Source: UKL13-2 sp964417885
GTDB taxonomy: Bacteria > Pseudomonadota > Gammaproteobacteria > Burkholderiales > Usitatibacteraceae
NCBI GenBank assembly: GCA_964417885.1
Contig: CAYQKN010000130.1
Coordinates: 1-10,211 of the forward strand
Direction: 5' to 3'
DNA: 10,211 nucleotides
Part shown: one piece after another, positions 1-6,066 of the stretch
How positions within the stretch are numbered: the first letter of the stretch is position 1
How the letters are laid out: each line of letters opens with the position of its first letter
Position numbers and translations under genes: made by a program
The notes under the pieces: model-generated
Seen by the model: the letters and a program-made list of their open reading frames with translations, nothing else
Told to the model about the DNA's origin: nothing
The model's database searches: none

Positions 1-2252
1 CGGAACGGCTTGAGGAACGGATTGCCGCTGGTGATCGACAGCGTGCCGGTGGTGCTGATCGAGCCGCCGGGGCTGAGATTGCCCAGCTGCGGCCGCGCCA
101 TCACCTTGGCCGCCGCCAGGCGGACGATGAAATCGCGCGTGACGTTGACCGCCAGGTTGGCCGACGGCAGCCAGTCGTTGTAGGAATTCTCGACCGTCAC
201 CTCGGTGCCGCCGCCTGTCGCCTGGTAGCCCTTTGCGACCTGCCGGGTCTGGACGTAGCGCGCGCCGAAATTGCCGCGCACCGGCAGGCCGAACAGCTCA
301 TGCGAGAAGTCCGACATCAGGAACGCGCCCTTGTCGGTTTCCGTCACCGAGCGGTTGTTGCCGCGCGCGTTGCCGTTGGTGGTTGACGACAGGGTGTAGT
401 CACCCGGTCCGCCCGCCGGCCCGGACTGGATGCAGTTGCAATAGATGTTGTAGGCCTGTGCAATCGCGTTCAGGTTGGGGATCACCCAGGAGGTCGGCGT
501 GCCGCCGGGCAGGCTGAGCCCGGAACCGAAGCCCGTGATGGTGGTGGTCAGGCTGCCGATCGAGGTGCCCGCGGGTGGCGCGAAGATGGTGTCGTTCTGG
601 TTGACGCGGCGAAACTCGAAGGTGTCGAAGGCGTATTTCTTGTAGTCGCCGCCTGCCTTGACAGTAAATTTGTCAGGCACGGCTTCCCACGCCAGGTCGA
701 AGTGGACCACGTCGTTGCGATTGTTCGATCCCTGCGGACGGATGCGAATTTCACTGGTGGTGGTATTGGGTACGGTGCCGGGCTGGGTACCGCTGGTCAC
801 CTGCGGAACCGAAACCAGCGTGAGCGCGCCGCCCGCTTGCGCCGGATCGAACGGATAGGTGATGGTCGGCAGCCGGTCATTGCCGCGGAAGTCGATGGTG
901 TAGCCGTTGACGTTGAGCGCATCGAGCGTGGTGGTGGTCTGCACCGGATTGCGGAACTTCGAATCGGCGCGACCGATCTTGGCATTGAATCGCAGTGTGT
1001 CGGTGACTTCCTGTTCCCACGTCAGGCTGGGTTGGTTGAAGGTGGTGGTGAGCTTGTCGAAGCGCGATTCGGAACGGATGTCGACGCCGTTGAAGGTGCC
1101 GTAGAGCATGGCGCCGTTGGGCGCGTAGGCAACGTCGACCACGCTGGTCTGCGGTTTGCCGCCCTGGGTGGCACTGCGGCTGAAGGAGATGGCCTCGAGG
1201 AAATCCTCCTGCCGCGTCGCCTTCAGTTTTGAGTACAGCATGTCCAGCGTCAGCAGGGTGCCGGCCACAGGACGGAACTGGAATGCACCGGTCAGCCCCA
1301 GCCGATCCTGGTCATGTGTCAGCCGGCCGTAGCGCGGCAGGCGCGGATGGAAATTGGCGGCGCTGCGCGCGGCATCATACGCGGCGATGTTGGCGGCGGT
1401 GCCGGCAAGGCGGGCCACGCCCTGTGCGGCCGGGCCGCAGGTGGTGGCGGTTGAATTGGTCGGGTTGGCGGGGGTGACGCCGGTCGGCGCGCACCAGCCG
1501 CCGGACGACGCGCCGTTGTCCCAGCGCACGGTGCTGAAGCCCTCTTCAAACAGGTGGCGCTTCGAGTAGGCGCCCGACACCAGCGCGCCGATCCTGCCGT
1601 CGGCAAAGGTATTCGACACCAGGAACGCGGCGCGCGGGTCGACGTCCTTGGCGAGGTCGTTGTAGCGGCCCTGCACCGAGGCCGATGCCTTGAAGCCCTT
1701 GAAATCGAACGGACGGGAGGTTTGCAGATCGACCGTCGCGCCCAGCGAGCCTTCCTCGACATCCGCCGACGAACTTTTCCGGACCGTGATGGTGTTGAAC
1801 AGCTCTGCGGCGAAGACGTTGAAATCGAATCCGCGCGAGCGATTGGCGCCGCCCGAGCTGTCGGTGCCGCCGGTGGTGGCAAGTGCTTCGATGCCGTTGA
1901 TGCGCACCCGGGTGAAATCGAGTCCGAGACCGCGCACCGTGATGTTGCGGCCCTCGCCGGCGTCGCGGTCGATCACCACGCCGGGGATGCGCTGCAGCGA
2001 TTCGGCGAGATTGGTGTCCGGGAACTTGGCGATATCCTCGGCCTTGATCACGTCGACGATGCCGTTGTCCTCGCGCTTCTTGTTCAGCGCGCTCTCGAGG
2101 GAGGCGCGAAAGCCGGTGACGGTGATGGCTTCAAGGGTGTTGCCGGCCGCCGGCTTGGCGGGCTCGGCGGCCTGCTGGGCGGATGCCTGGCCAATCGTGG
2201 CCAGCACGGCCATGGCGATGGGCGACAACAAAAACCGGTTGCGATTCTTCAT
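1..2252 (-). CDS. TonB-dependent receptor, Xanthomonas/Caulobacter-type (partial, 3' end outside window)
   Basis: Outer-membrane active transporter, probably for uronic acid or uronate oligosaccharides; the substrate is inferred from neighbours only. Reading back from the ATG at 2252, 750 complete codons are open with no frameshift. Residues 1-25 are a Sec signal peptide ending ASA before Gln26. A TonB-box-like EAITVTG lies at 41-47. The plug follows, with IVDVIKAEDIAKFPDTNLAE at about 65-84, then IPGVVIDRD and the NITVRGLG segment at 103-110. The barrel is typical, including WLPSANLAV near 694 and a closing GNPFLKPF at the window edge, which resembles the usual GNPxLKP motif. The family is normally about 900 residues or more, so roughly the last 150-200 are missing here. 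Cys254/Cys272 and Cys605/Cys607 are unusual cysteines in probable loops. The start is supported by a strong Shine-Dalgarno. It has its own LacI-type operator and promoter and lies downstream of the repressor gene on the same strand. Family call is firm; substrate is inference. Confidence 0.93.
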   Translation of the reverse strand, partial: MKNRNRFLLSPIAMAVLATIGQASAQQAAEPAKPAAGNTLEAITVTGFRASLESALNKKREDNGIVDVIKAEDIAKFPDTNLAESLQRIPGVVIDRDAGEGRNITVRGLGLDFTRVRINGIEALATTGGTDSSGGANRSRGFDFNVFAAELFNTITVRKSSSADVEEGSLGATVDLQTSRPFDFKGFKASASVQGRYNDLAKDVDPRAAFLVSNTFADGRIGALVSGAYSKRHLFEEGFSTVRWDNGASSGGWCAPTGVTPANPTNSTATTCGPAAQGVARLAGTAANIAAYDAARSAANFHPRLPRYGRLTHDQDRLGLTGAFQFRPVAGTLLTLDMLYSKLKATRQEDFLEAISFSRSATQGGKPQTSVVDVAYAPNGAMLYGTFNGVDIRSESRFDKLTTTFNQPSLTWEQEVTDTLRFNAKIGRADSKFRNPVQTTTTLDALNVNGYTIDFRGNDRLPTITYPFDPAQAGGALTLVSVPQVTSGTQPGTVPNTTTSEIRIRPQGSNNRNDVVHFDLAWEAVPDKFTVKAGGDYKKYAFDTFEFRRVNQNDTIFAPPAGTSIGSLTTTITGFGSGLSLPGGTPTSWVIPNLNAIAQAYNIYCNCIQSGPAGGPGDYTLSSTTNGNARGNNRSVTETDKGAFLMSDFSHELFGLPVRGNFGARYVQTRQVAKGYQATGGGTEVTVENSYNDWLPSANLAVNVTRDFIVRLAAAKVMARPQLGNLSPGGSISTTGTLSITSGNPFLKPF

Positions 2253-2258
2253 GGGACT

Positions 2259-2267
2259 CTCTCCTCC
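2259..2267 (-). promoter_or_regulatory. Strong ribosome binding site of the TonB-dependent receptor
   Basis: On the minus strand this reads GGAGGAGAG, six bases before the ATG at 2252. It fixes the receptor start codon. The same nine bases precede the TRAP binding-protein gene (6111-6119). Confidence 0.85.
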
Positions 2268-2493
2268 TGCGTATTGATTTCTTCGGTCCGGTCAGGATTG
2301 GCGCCATCTGGCGCGTCCAGCGCTGCCGGTAAGTCGTCGCGTCATGCAGTCCGTCGGCATCGCCGGTTTGGTGCCGGTCTGGAATCGCTGTTGCCGTCGA
2401 ACATTCATTCATCACTGCCGCGGGGGCCTCCGCATGTTTCCCGCTGCCGGCACTTGCCTGGACGGACGGTCAGCCCGCGCCGGCGCCTGCTCG

Positions 2494-2523
2494 TTGCGGC
2501 CGAAAACGTCATTAAGGCCGCAA
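2494..2523 (-). other. Perfect 8-bp stem-loop near the receptor mRNA 5' end
   Basis: TTGCGGCC (2494-2501) and GGCCGCAA (2516-2523) are exact reverse complements separated by 14 bases. In the predicted mRNA the hairpin begins about 13 bases after the 5' end. The loop contains GAAAACGT (plus strand), a half of the locus operator, centred 27 bp from the operator at 2528-2541. It could protect the 5' end of the message, or mark a weak auxiliary repressor site. Neither role is shown by sequence alone. Confidence 0.5.
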
Positions 2524-2527
2524 GGAG

Positions 2528-2541
2528 GGGAAACGTTTTTC
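2528..2541 (-). promoter_or_regulatory. LacI-type operator at the receptor promoter (O1)
   Basis: The plus strand reads GGGAAACGTTTTTC, 12 of 14 matches to the perfect palindrome at 4220-4233, centred on CG at 2534-2535. It begins 1 bp downstream of the predicted -10 box and covers the expected transcription start, so a bound repressor would block initiation. Confidence 0.8.
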
Positions 2542-2542
2542 T

Positions 2543-2571
2543 AATTTATCGGCAATGCCGGGGGTTGTCAA
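2543..2571 (-). promoter_or_regulatory. Sigma70-type promoter of the receptor gene
   Basis: On the minus strand TTGACA (2571-2566) is a perfect -35 box. A 17-bp spacer separates it from TAAATT (2548-2543), a 4/6 match to the -10 consensus. The operator O1 follows directly. An AT-rich stretch at about 2600-2670 lies upstream. Confidence 0.7.
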
Positions 2572-2642
2572 CAAACCCGCCGACTTTTTTCGGCGTCTTG
2601 CCGGCACCATCAGGTTGTCTTGTAGTCAATATAAATACATGA

Positions 2643-2671
2643 TTAATAGGTGAAATAGTCGAAATTTTCAA
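2643..2671 (-). promoter_or_regulatory. Possible second upstream promoter toward the receptor
   Basis: On the minus strand TTGAAA (2671-2666), a 17-bp spacer and TATTAA (2648-2643) form a weaker promoter-like pair, 100 bp upstream of the main one. It lies in an AT-rich stretch where chance matches are likely. If active, a repressor on O1 would act as a roadblock. Confidence 0.25.
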
Positions 2672-2719
2672 GACGGTGGCAGCGGAGTGCTGGCGCGGGC
2701 AGGCAAAATAATTTGCAGA

Positions 2720-2733
2720 AGAAAACGTTTACT
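2720..2733. promoter_or_regulatory. LacI-type operator-like site, upstream (O2)
   Basis: The site reads AGAAAACGTTTACT, 11/14 matches to the perfect operator and 13/14 identical to the lacI operator read on the minus strand (3974-3961). Its centre is 192 bp from that of O1. It lies between lacI and the receptor promoter with no gene start beside it, so it is a candidate auxiliary operator. Confidence 0.65.
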
Positions 2734-2739
2734 AAACAA

Positions 2740-2753
2740 GGAAAACTGTTTCC
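2740..2753. promoter_or_regulatory. LacI-type operator-like site, upstream (O3)
   Basis: The site reads GGAAAACTGTTTCC, 12/14 matches to the perfect operator, with intact outer arms GGAAA and TTTCC but CT in place of the central CG. Its centre is 20 bp from O2, about two helical turns, so both sites face nearly the same side of the DNA. Confidence 0.55.
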
Positions 2754-2773
2754 TGAACAGATTTCCCGCGCGG

Positions 2774-2878
2774 AAAAAATTTTCGTTCGCCGCCGCGCCG
2801 CGCACGCGGCGTGGCGCCGCCTGCGGTGGGTGCATTCGGCTGCGTTGTTGGGTTCGGGGGCGGCGGGCTTGCCGCCGC
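2774..2878 (-). terminator. Possible 3' end region of the lacI transcript
   Basis: Two GC-rich hairpins follow the lacI stop. GCGGCGG/CCGCCGC with a 5-base loop lies at 2860-2878, 37 bp after the stop. CGCCGC/GCGGCG with a 4-base loop lies at 2796-2811. On the minus strand a run of six T (2779-2774) comes 16 bases after the second stem, too far for a classical intrinsic terminator. Read-through from lacI toward the receptor is therefore possible. Confidence 0.35.
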
Positions 2879-2915
2879 GTGTGCGGTGCAGGTCGTGCCG
2901 GCCGCCCGGCAGGCG

Positions 2916-3959
2916 TCAGCGGGCGCGCTTGCGCGCTTTGGCTGGCGGCGCCGCCGCCGCCACCGGCAGCCGTGCCGCCGTGGAATCGCGCATCACCAGG
3001 CGCGGTTCCAGCAGCACGTGGCTGATGTCGGGCGGGTTGTCGCCGGCAATCTGGCGGAACAGCAGTTGCATCGCCTCTTCACCCAGTCGCTCGCTTTGCG
3101 TGTCGACGGTGGTCAGGGCGGGGCTGGTGAAGCGTCCGAACGGAATATTATCGATGCCGACCACCGACATGTCGGCCGGAATCTCGACGCCCAGCGACTT
3201 GGCCACGCTCATGAAGCCGATCGCGACCATGTCGTTGTAGCAGACCACGGCGTCGGGCCGGTCCTTGCGCAGGATCACCGACGAGCAGGCGCGCTCGCCC
3301 TCGATGATGGTGGGGCCGCGCACTTCAAACCGGGTCAGCGGCAGGCCGTGCGCATCGAGGCAGTCGCTCAGTCCGCGCATCCGCTCCTTGTCCGGCCGCG
3401 CCGGCGCAAAACCAAGGTAGGCAATGTGCCGGTGGCCCTGCTTGACCAGCAGTTCGCCGATCATGTGGGCGGCGGCGTAGGCGTCGATGCTGATGCTGGG
3501 CACGCCGACCGGGGCCGGGCGGCCGGAAAACACCACCGGCTTGCCGAAACCGAGCACCCGCGCCATGTGTTCCTCCGGCATCCGGGTGCTGACCACCAGT
3601 CCGTCGACCCGGCGGCTGAGCGCCTCCAGCAGTTCATCCTCGCGCGCCTGGCTTTCCTCGGTGTCGACAAACAGCAGGTTGTAGCCGTGTTCGAGCGCGA
3701 CCCGGTTGGCACCCTTGACGATGTTGGTGAAGTGCGGATTGCAGATGTCGAGGATGGCGACGCCGACCGAACCGGTCTTGCCGGTGATCATGCTGCGCGC
3801 CAGCGGATTGGAGTGGTACTCAAGCTGCTCGATCGCCGACTGGATCTTGCGCTCGACGCCGGCGGTGAAGCGCTGGGTGGAGTTGATGAATTTCGACACG
3901 GTGGCGATCGACACGCCGGCCATGGCGGCGACATCTCGGATGGTGGGTTTCTTTTTCAT
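2916..3959 (-). CDS. LacI-family transcriptional repressor of the uronate locus
   Basis: A 347-residue sugar-responsive repressor, normal length for the family. The N-terminal helix-turn-helix spans about residues 6-26 (TIRDVAAMAGVSIATVSKF). The hinge helix is about 50-58 (SNPLARSMI), with Met57 where the minor-groove-intercalating Leu usually lies. A periplasmic-binding-protein-like effector domain starts near GSVGVAILD and runs to about 325. It includes DAVVCYNDMVAIGFM and the SVVGIDNIPFGRFTSPALTT core. The last 20 or so residues are an Ala/Pro/Lys/Arg-rich tail outside the fold. It stands between two target transcription units and carries a 12/14 operator just before its own start codon, which suggests autoregulation. 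The effector is unknown; a uronate, aldarate or later keto-acid intermediate is plausible. No clear Shine-Dalgarno precedes the ATG. Confidence 0.93.
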   Translation of the reverse strand: MKKKPTIRDVAAMAGVSIATVSKFINSTQRFTAGVERKIQSAIEQLEYHSNPLARSMITGKTGSVGVAILDICNPHFTNIVKGANRVALEHGYNLLFVDTEESQAREDELLEALSRRVDGLVVSTRMPEEHMARVLGFGKPVVFSGRPAPVGVPSISIDAYAAAHMIGELLVKQGHRHIAYLGFAPARPDKERMRGLSDCLDAHGLPLTRFEVRGPTIIEGERACSSVILRKDRPDAVVCYNDMVAIGFMSVAKSLGVEIPADMSVVGIDNIPFGRFTSPALTTVDTQSERLGEEAMQLLFRQIAGDNPPDISHVLLEPRLVMRDSTAARLPVAAAAPPAKARKRAR

Positions 3960-3960
3960 C

Positions 3961-3983
3961 AGTAAACGTTTTCCGTGATAATT
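3961..3983 (-). promoter_or_regulatory. lacI operator (O4) and candidate -10 box
   Basis: Read on the minus strand the operator GGAAAACGTTTACT (3974-3961) is a 12/14 match to the perfect palindrome and ends one base before the lacI ATG. Three bases upstream of it is AATTAT (3983-3978), a possible -10 box; I see no good -35. This copies the arrangement at the udh and receptor promoters. With that start the lacI leader would be only about 12 bases. Confidence 0.65.
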
Positions 3984-4187
3984 CCAGCGCAGGTGCGGAT
4001 ACGCCCGGACGGCAACGGGCGGTCGATCCGGCCAAGGTTACTGCCGGTCAATGCCGCCGGACGCAGCCCTTGGCCTGCGCTATTCTACTCGCGCTTGCGG
4101 TCTGGTTCACGTCTGGCCGACGCTTTTTTCGCGCTGCCGGCGGGCCGGCGGCGGCCTGGCAGGACCCGGCGCGCGGCAAAATTCTGC
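3984..4187. other. Divergent intergenic spacer without recognised function
   Basis: GC-rich DNA between the lacI and udh promoters. An open frame runs plus-strand from 3975 into udh, but it includes the promoter and operator and does not resemble a protein N-terminus. I see no gene, operator copy or convincing hairpin here. Confidence 0.6.
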
Positions 4188-4217
4188 TTGACAAGGCCGC
4201 GCCGGCCATCTGAAAAT
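4188..4217 (+). promoter_or_regulatory. Sigma70-type promoter of the udh operon
   Basis: TTGACA (4188-4193) is a perfect -35 box. GAAAAT (4212-4217) is a 4/6 -10 box at 18-bp spacing, with TGAAAA at 17 bp as an alternative. The operator starts two bases later. Expected transcription start is near 4224, giving a leader of about 95 bases. Confidence 0.7.
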
Positions 4218-4219
4218 GC

Positions 4220-4233
4220 GGAAAACGTTTTCC
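4220..4233. promoter_or_regulatory. Perfect LacI-type operator of the udh operon (O5)
   Basis: GGAAAACGTTTTCC is an exact 14-bp palindrome with a central CG, the form classically bound by LacI-family repressors. It covers the expected transcription start of the udh operon. It is the reference for the four variant sites at 2528, 2720, 2740 and 3961. Confidence 0.88.
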
Positions 4234-4238
4234 CTGTA

Positions 4239-4302
4239 TGTTGGCCGCCCCGATCGGGAAGCTGTTGGCCGCAGATCAACCGTCGCCCGGCCCCCGGCCG
4301 GG
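4239..4302 (+). other. Structured udh leader: direct repeat and GC hairpin
   Basis: TGTTGGCCGC occurs twice (4239-4248 and 4263-4272), flanking the palindrome CCCGATCGGG (4249-4258). Downstream, CCCGGCC (4286-4292) and GGCCGGG (4296-4302) form a perfect 7-bp stem with a CCC loop, ending 17 bases before the udh ATG. The hairpin may limit translation or set the effective ribosome entry site; no strong Shine-Dalgarno is visible after it. Confidence 0.45.
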
Positions 4303-4319
4303 ATGGGTGCCAATCAACC

Positions 4320-5135
4320 ATGAATGCACAAGCAAAACCCTTCTCGCGCCTGCTGCTGACCGGCGCCGCCGGCGGCCTTGGCCAGGTCCTGCGCCAGCGC
4401 CTGCCGGCATTTGCCCGCGTGCTGCGGGTGTCGGACCGGGCCGCGCTTGGCACCGCCCAGCCTGGTGAAGAAGTCGTCCAATGCGATCTGGCCGACCGCG
4501 GTGCCGTATTCGACCTGGTCGCGGGCTGCGATGCGGTGGTTCACTTCGGCGGCATTTCCGTCGAAGACCGGTTTGACGCCATCCTGCAGTCCAACATCGT
4601 CGGCGTCTTCAACCTGTATGAGGCGGTGCGCAAGCACGGCGTCAAGCGGGTGGTGTTCGCCAGTTCCAATCACGTCACCGGGTTTTACCGGCAATCGGAG
4701 CAGATCGACACCGAGGCGCCGATGCGGCCCGATGGGCTGTACGGTGTCAGCAAGTGCTTTGGCGAGAACCTGTCGCGGTTCTATTTCGACCGCTACCGGA
4801 TCGAGACCGTCTGCCTGCGCATCGGCTCATCGTTTCCGCTGGTCAAGGACCGGCGCATGCTTTCCACCTATCTGAGCTACGACGACCTGGTGGAACTGGT
4901 GCGCTGCTCGCTGGTGGCGCCGGATGCCGGCCACACGGTGATCTACGGCATGTCCGACAACAGCGTCAAATGGTGGGACAACAGCAAGGCCGCGCATCTC
5001 GGCTTCAGGCCGAAGGACTCCTCCGATCCGCAGCGTGCGCGGGTCGAGTCCGCCGCACCGCCGCCGGCTGCCGACCATCCCACCGCGGTTTACCAGGGCG
5101 GTGCGTTCGTGCTGGCCGGGCCATTCGACGACTGA
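4320..5135 (+). CDS. udh: Uronate dehydrogenase (NAD+)
   Basis: Cytosolic short-chain dehydrogenase of the extended type (EC 1.1.1.203). It oxidises D-galacturonate or D-glucuronate to the corresponding aldaro-lactone with NAD+, the first step of the oxidative hexuronate pathway. The 271 residues match the length of characterised Udh proteins. The nucleotide-binding loop is LLLTGAAGGLG (residues 11-21). SSNH at 115-118 and the catalytic YGVSK (Tyr141, Lys145) are intact. Udh-typical stretches are FYFDRY, RIGSSFP, LSYDDLV, WWDN and the C-terminal VYQGGAFVLAGPF. The ATG at 4320 gives the normal N-terminus; longer in-frame openings would contain the promoter. It is the first gene of the operon, 17 bp before the lactonase gene, and is controlled by operator O5. 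Ribosome binding site is weak. Identity rests on recall of family sequences, but the motif agreement is extensive. Confidence 0.95.
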   Translation: MNAQAKPFSRLLLTGAAGGLGQVLRQRLPAFARVLRVSDRAALGTAQPGEEVVQCDLADRGAVFDLVAGCDAVVHFGGISVEDRFDAILQSNIVGVFNLYEAVRKHGVKRVVFASSNHVTGFYRQSEQIDTEAPMRPDGLYGVSKCFGENLSRFYFDRYRIETVCLRIGSSFPLVKDRRMLSTYLSYDDLVELVRCSLVAPDAGHTVIYGMSDNSVKWWDNSKAAHLGFRPKDSSDPQRARVESAAPPPAADHPTAVYQGGAFVLAGPFDD

Positions 5136-5152
5136 ACCGGGACCCGCCAGGC

Positions 5153-6052
5153 ATGACAACCGTTGAGCGATTGACCGAGCCGACCTGCAGCGTCGGCGAA
5201 AGCCCGCTGTGGCGCGCTGCCGAAGCAGCGCTGTACTGGGTCGACATACCGGCGCGAAAGATTCATCGACTGCATCCTGCCAGCGGCCGCGTCGACAGCT
5301 GGACCACGGACGAAATGGCCGCCTGCATTGCCTTCAGCGGCGACGGTGAACTGGTGGCGGGCATGGAGAGCGGCATTTTTCACCTGACGCTGTTGGCCGA
5401 CGGCGCCGTCGCCTCCCGCCGGCTGGCGGCGGTGGCAATGCCGATGCCGGGCATGCGCTTCAACGACGGCCGCTGCGACCGGCAGGGGCGCTTCTGGGCC
5501 GGCACCATGCATACCGACATGCCGGCCGCCCACGCGGTCGGCGGCCTGTTCCGCTATGCAGCCGATACGGGTCTTGCTGGTCCGGTGGTCGATCGCCTGC
5601 TGACGCAGAACGGCCTCGCGTTTTCGCCGGCGGGCGATCGCATGTACCTGTCGGATTCGCACCCGTCGGTGCAGAAGATCTGGGTGTTTGACTACGACCG
5701 CAGCACCGGTACGCCGCACGGCCAGCGCCTGTTTGTCGACATGAACCAGTACCCCGGCCGGCCCGACGGCGCGGCGGTCGACGTCGACGGCTGCTACTGG
5801 ATCTGCGGCAATGATGCCGGCCAGCTGCACCGCTTCACGCCGGCCGGCAGGCTGGACCGCAGCATTGCGTTGCCGGTGAAAAAACCGGCCATGTGCGCCT
5901 TCGGCGGCGATCAGTTCGACACCCTGTACGTCACCTCGATTCGACCGCAGAATGAAGCGGAGCGGGCCGATCAGCCGTTTGCCGGCGCCGTGTTCGCGCT
6001 GCGGCCGGGGGTGGGCGGATTGCCGGAGACGGATTTTGCCACCATGAGTTAG
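5153..6052 (+). CDS. SMP-30/gluconolactonase-family lactonase, probably aldarolactone hydrolase
   Basis: A 299-residue six-bladed beta-propeller metal-dependent lactonase. The expected metal ligands are all present: Glu16 in VGESPLW, Asn104 in RFNDGR, Asn153 in TQNGLAFS and Asp205 in RPDGAAVD. CAFGG and LYVTS near the end are also typical. It follows udh by 17 bp with a poor Shine-Dalgarno, so translation is probably coupled to udh. Since Udh releases a hexarolactone, the natural role here is hydrolysis of galactaro- or glucaro-lactone to galactarate or glucarate, the job given to UxuL-type members of the family. A gluconolactonase, xylonolactonase or arabinolactonase activity cannot be excluded from sequence. 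No signal peptide is visible, so it acts in the cytosol. Confidence 0.9.
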   Translation: MTTVERLTEPTCSVGESPLWRAAEAALYWVDIPARKIHRLHPASGRVDSWTTDEMAACIAFSGDGELVAGMESGIFHLTLLADGAVASRRLAAVAMPMPGMRFNDGRCDRQGRFWAGTMHTDMPAAHAVGGLFRYAADTGLAGPVVDRLLTQNGLAFSPAGDRMYLSDSHPSVQKIWVFDYDRSTGTPHGQRLFVDMNQYPGRPDGAAVDVDGCYWICGNDAGQLHRFTPAGRLDRSIALPVKKPAMCAFGGDQFDTLYVTSIRPQNEAERADQPFAGAVFALRPGVGGLPETDFATMS

Positions 6053-6066
6053 CCAGCCACACAGCC

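Larger units (their letters stand above)
2253..2536 (-). promoter_or_regulatory. Long 5' leader of the receptor mRNA
   Basis: If transcription starts about seven bases past the -10 box at 2543-2548, the receptor mRNA carries a leader of roughly 280 bases with no convincing gene. It holds a hairpin near its 5' end (2494-2523) and a smaller inverted repeat at 2301-2314 (GCGCCA, two bases, TGGCGC) about 35 bases upstream of the Shine-Dalgarno. I do not recognise a known riboswitch. The leader length depends on the promoter prediction. Confidence 0.45.
2253..2915. other. 663-bp non-coding control region between lacI and the receptor gene
   Basis: I see no credible gene here on either strand. From the receptor side it holds the receptor ribosome binding site, the long leader with two inverted repeats, operator O1, the strong promoter and a hairpin CGCCGA/TCGGCG with a T-rich loop (2578-2595). 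Beyond those come an AT-rich tract, the tandem operators O2 and O3, and the GC-rich hairpins after lacI. Confidence 0.7.

Noticed and set aside
2131..2415. Possible leader ORF of 94 codons (minus) overlapping the receptor start, preceded by a 7-codon frame starting at about 2441
   Set aside because: No well-spaced ribosome binding site and no recognisable protein; it continues out of frame into the receptor coding region. A regulatory leader peptide cannot be excluded but has no positive support.
2578..2595. Hairpin CGCCGA/TCGGCG with T-rich loop as a terminator
   Set aside because: No T run follows the stem on either strand; the T bases are in the loop. It lies just upstream of the receptor -35 box and is probably incidental.
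2811..3965. 384-codon plus-strand open frame antisense to lacI
   Set aside because: It mirrors an intact LacI-family gene; the long open frame is explained by high GC at third codon positions.
3975..4319. In-frame upstream extension of udh that would add 115 residues
   Set aside because: It would run through the promoter and perfect operator, does not resemble a dehydrogenase N-terminus, and the ATG at 4320 gives the normal family length.
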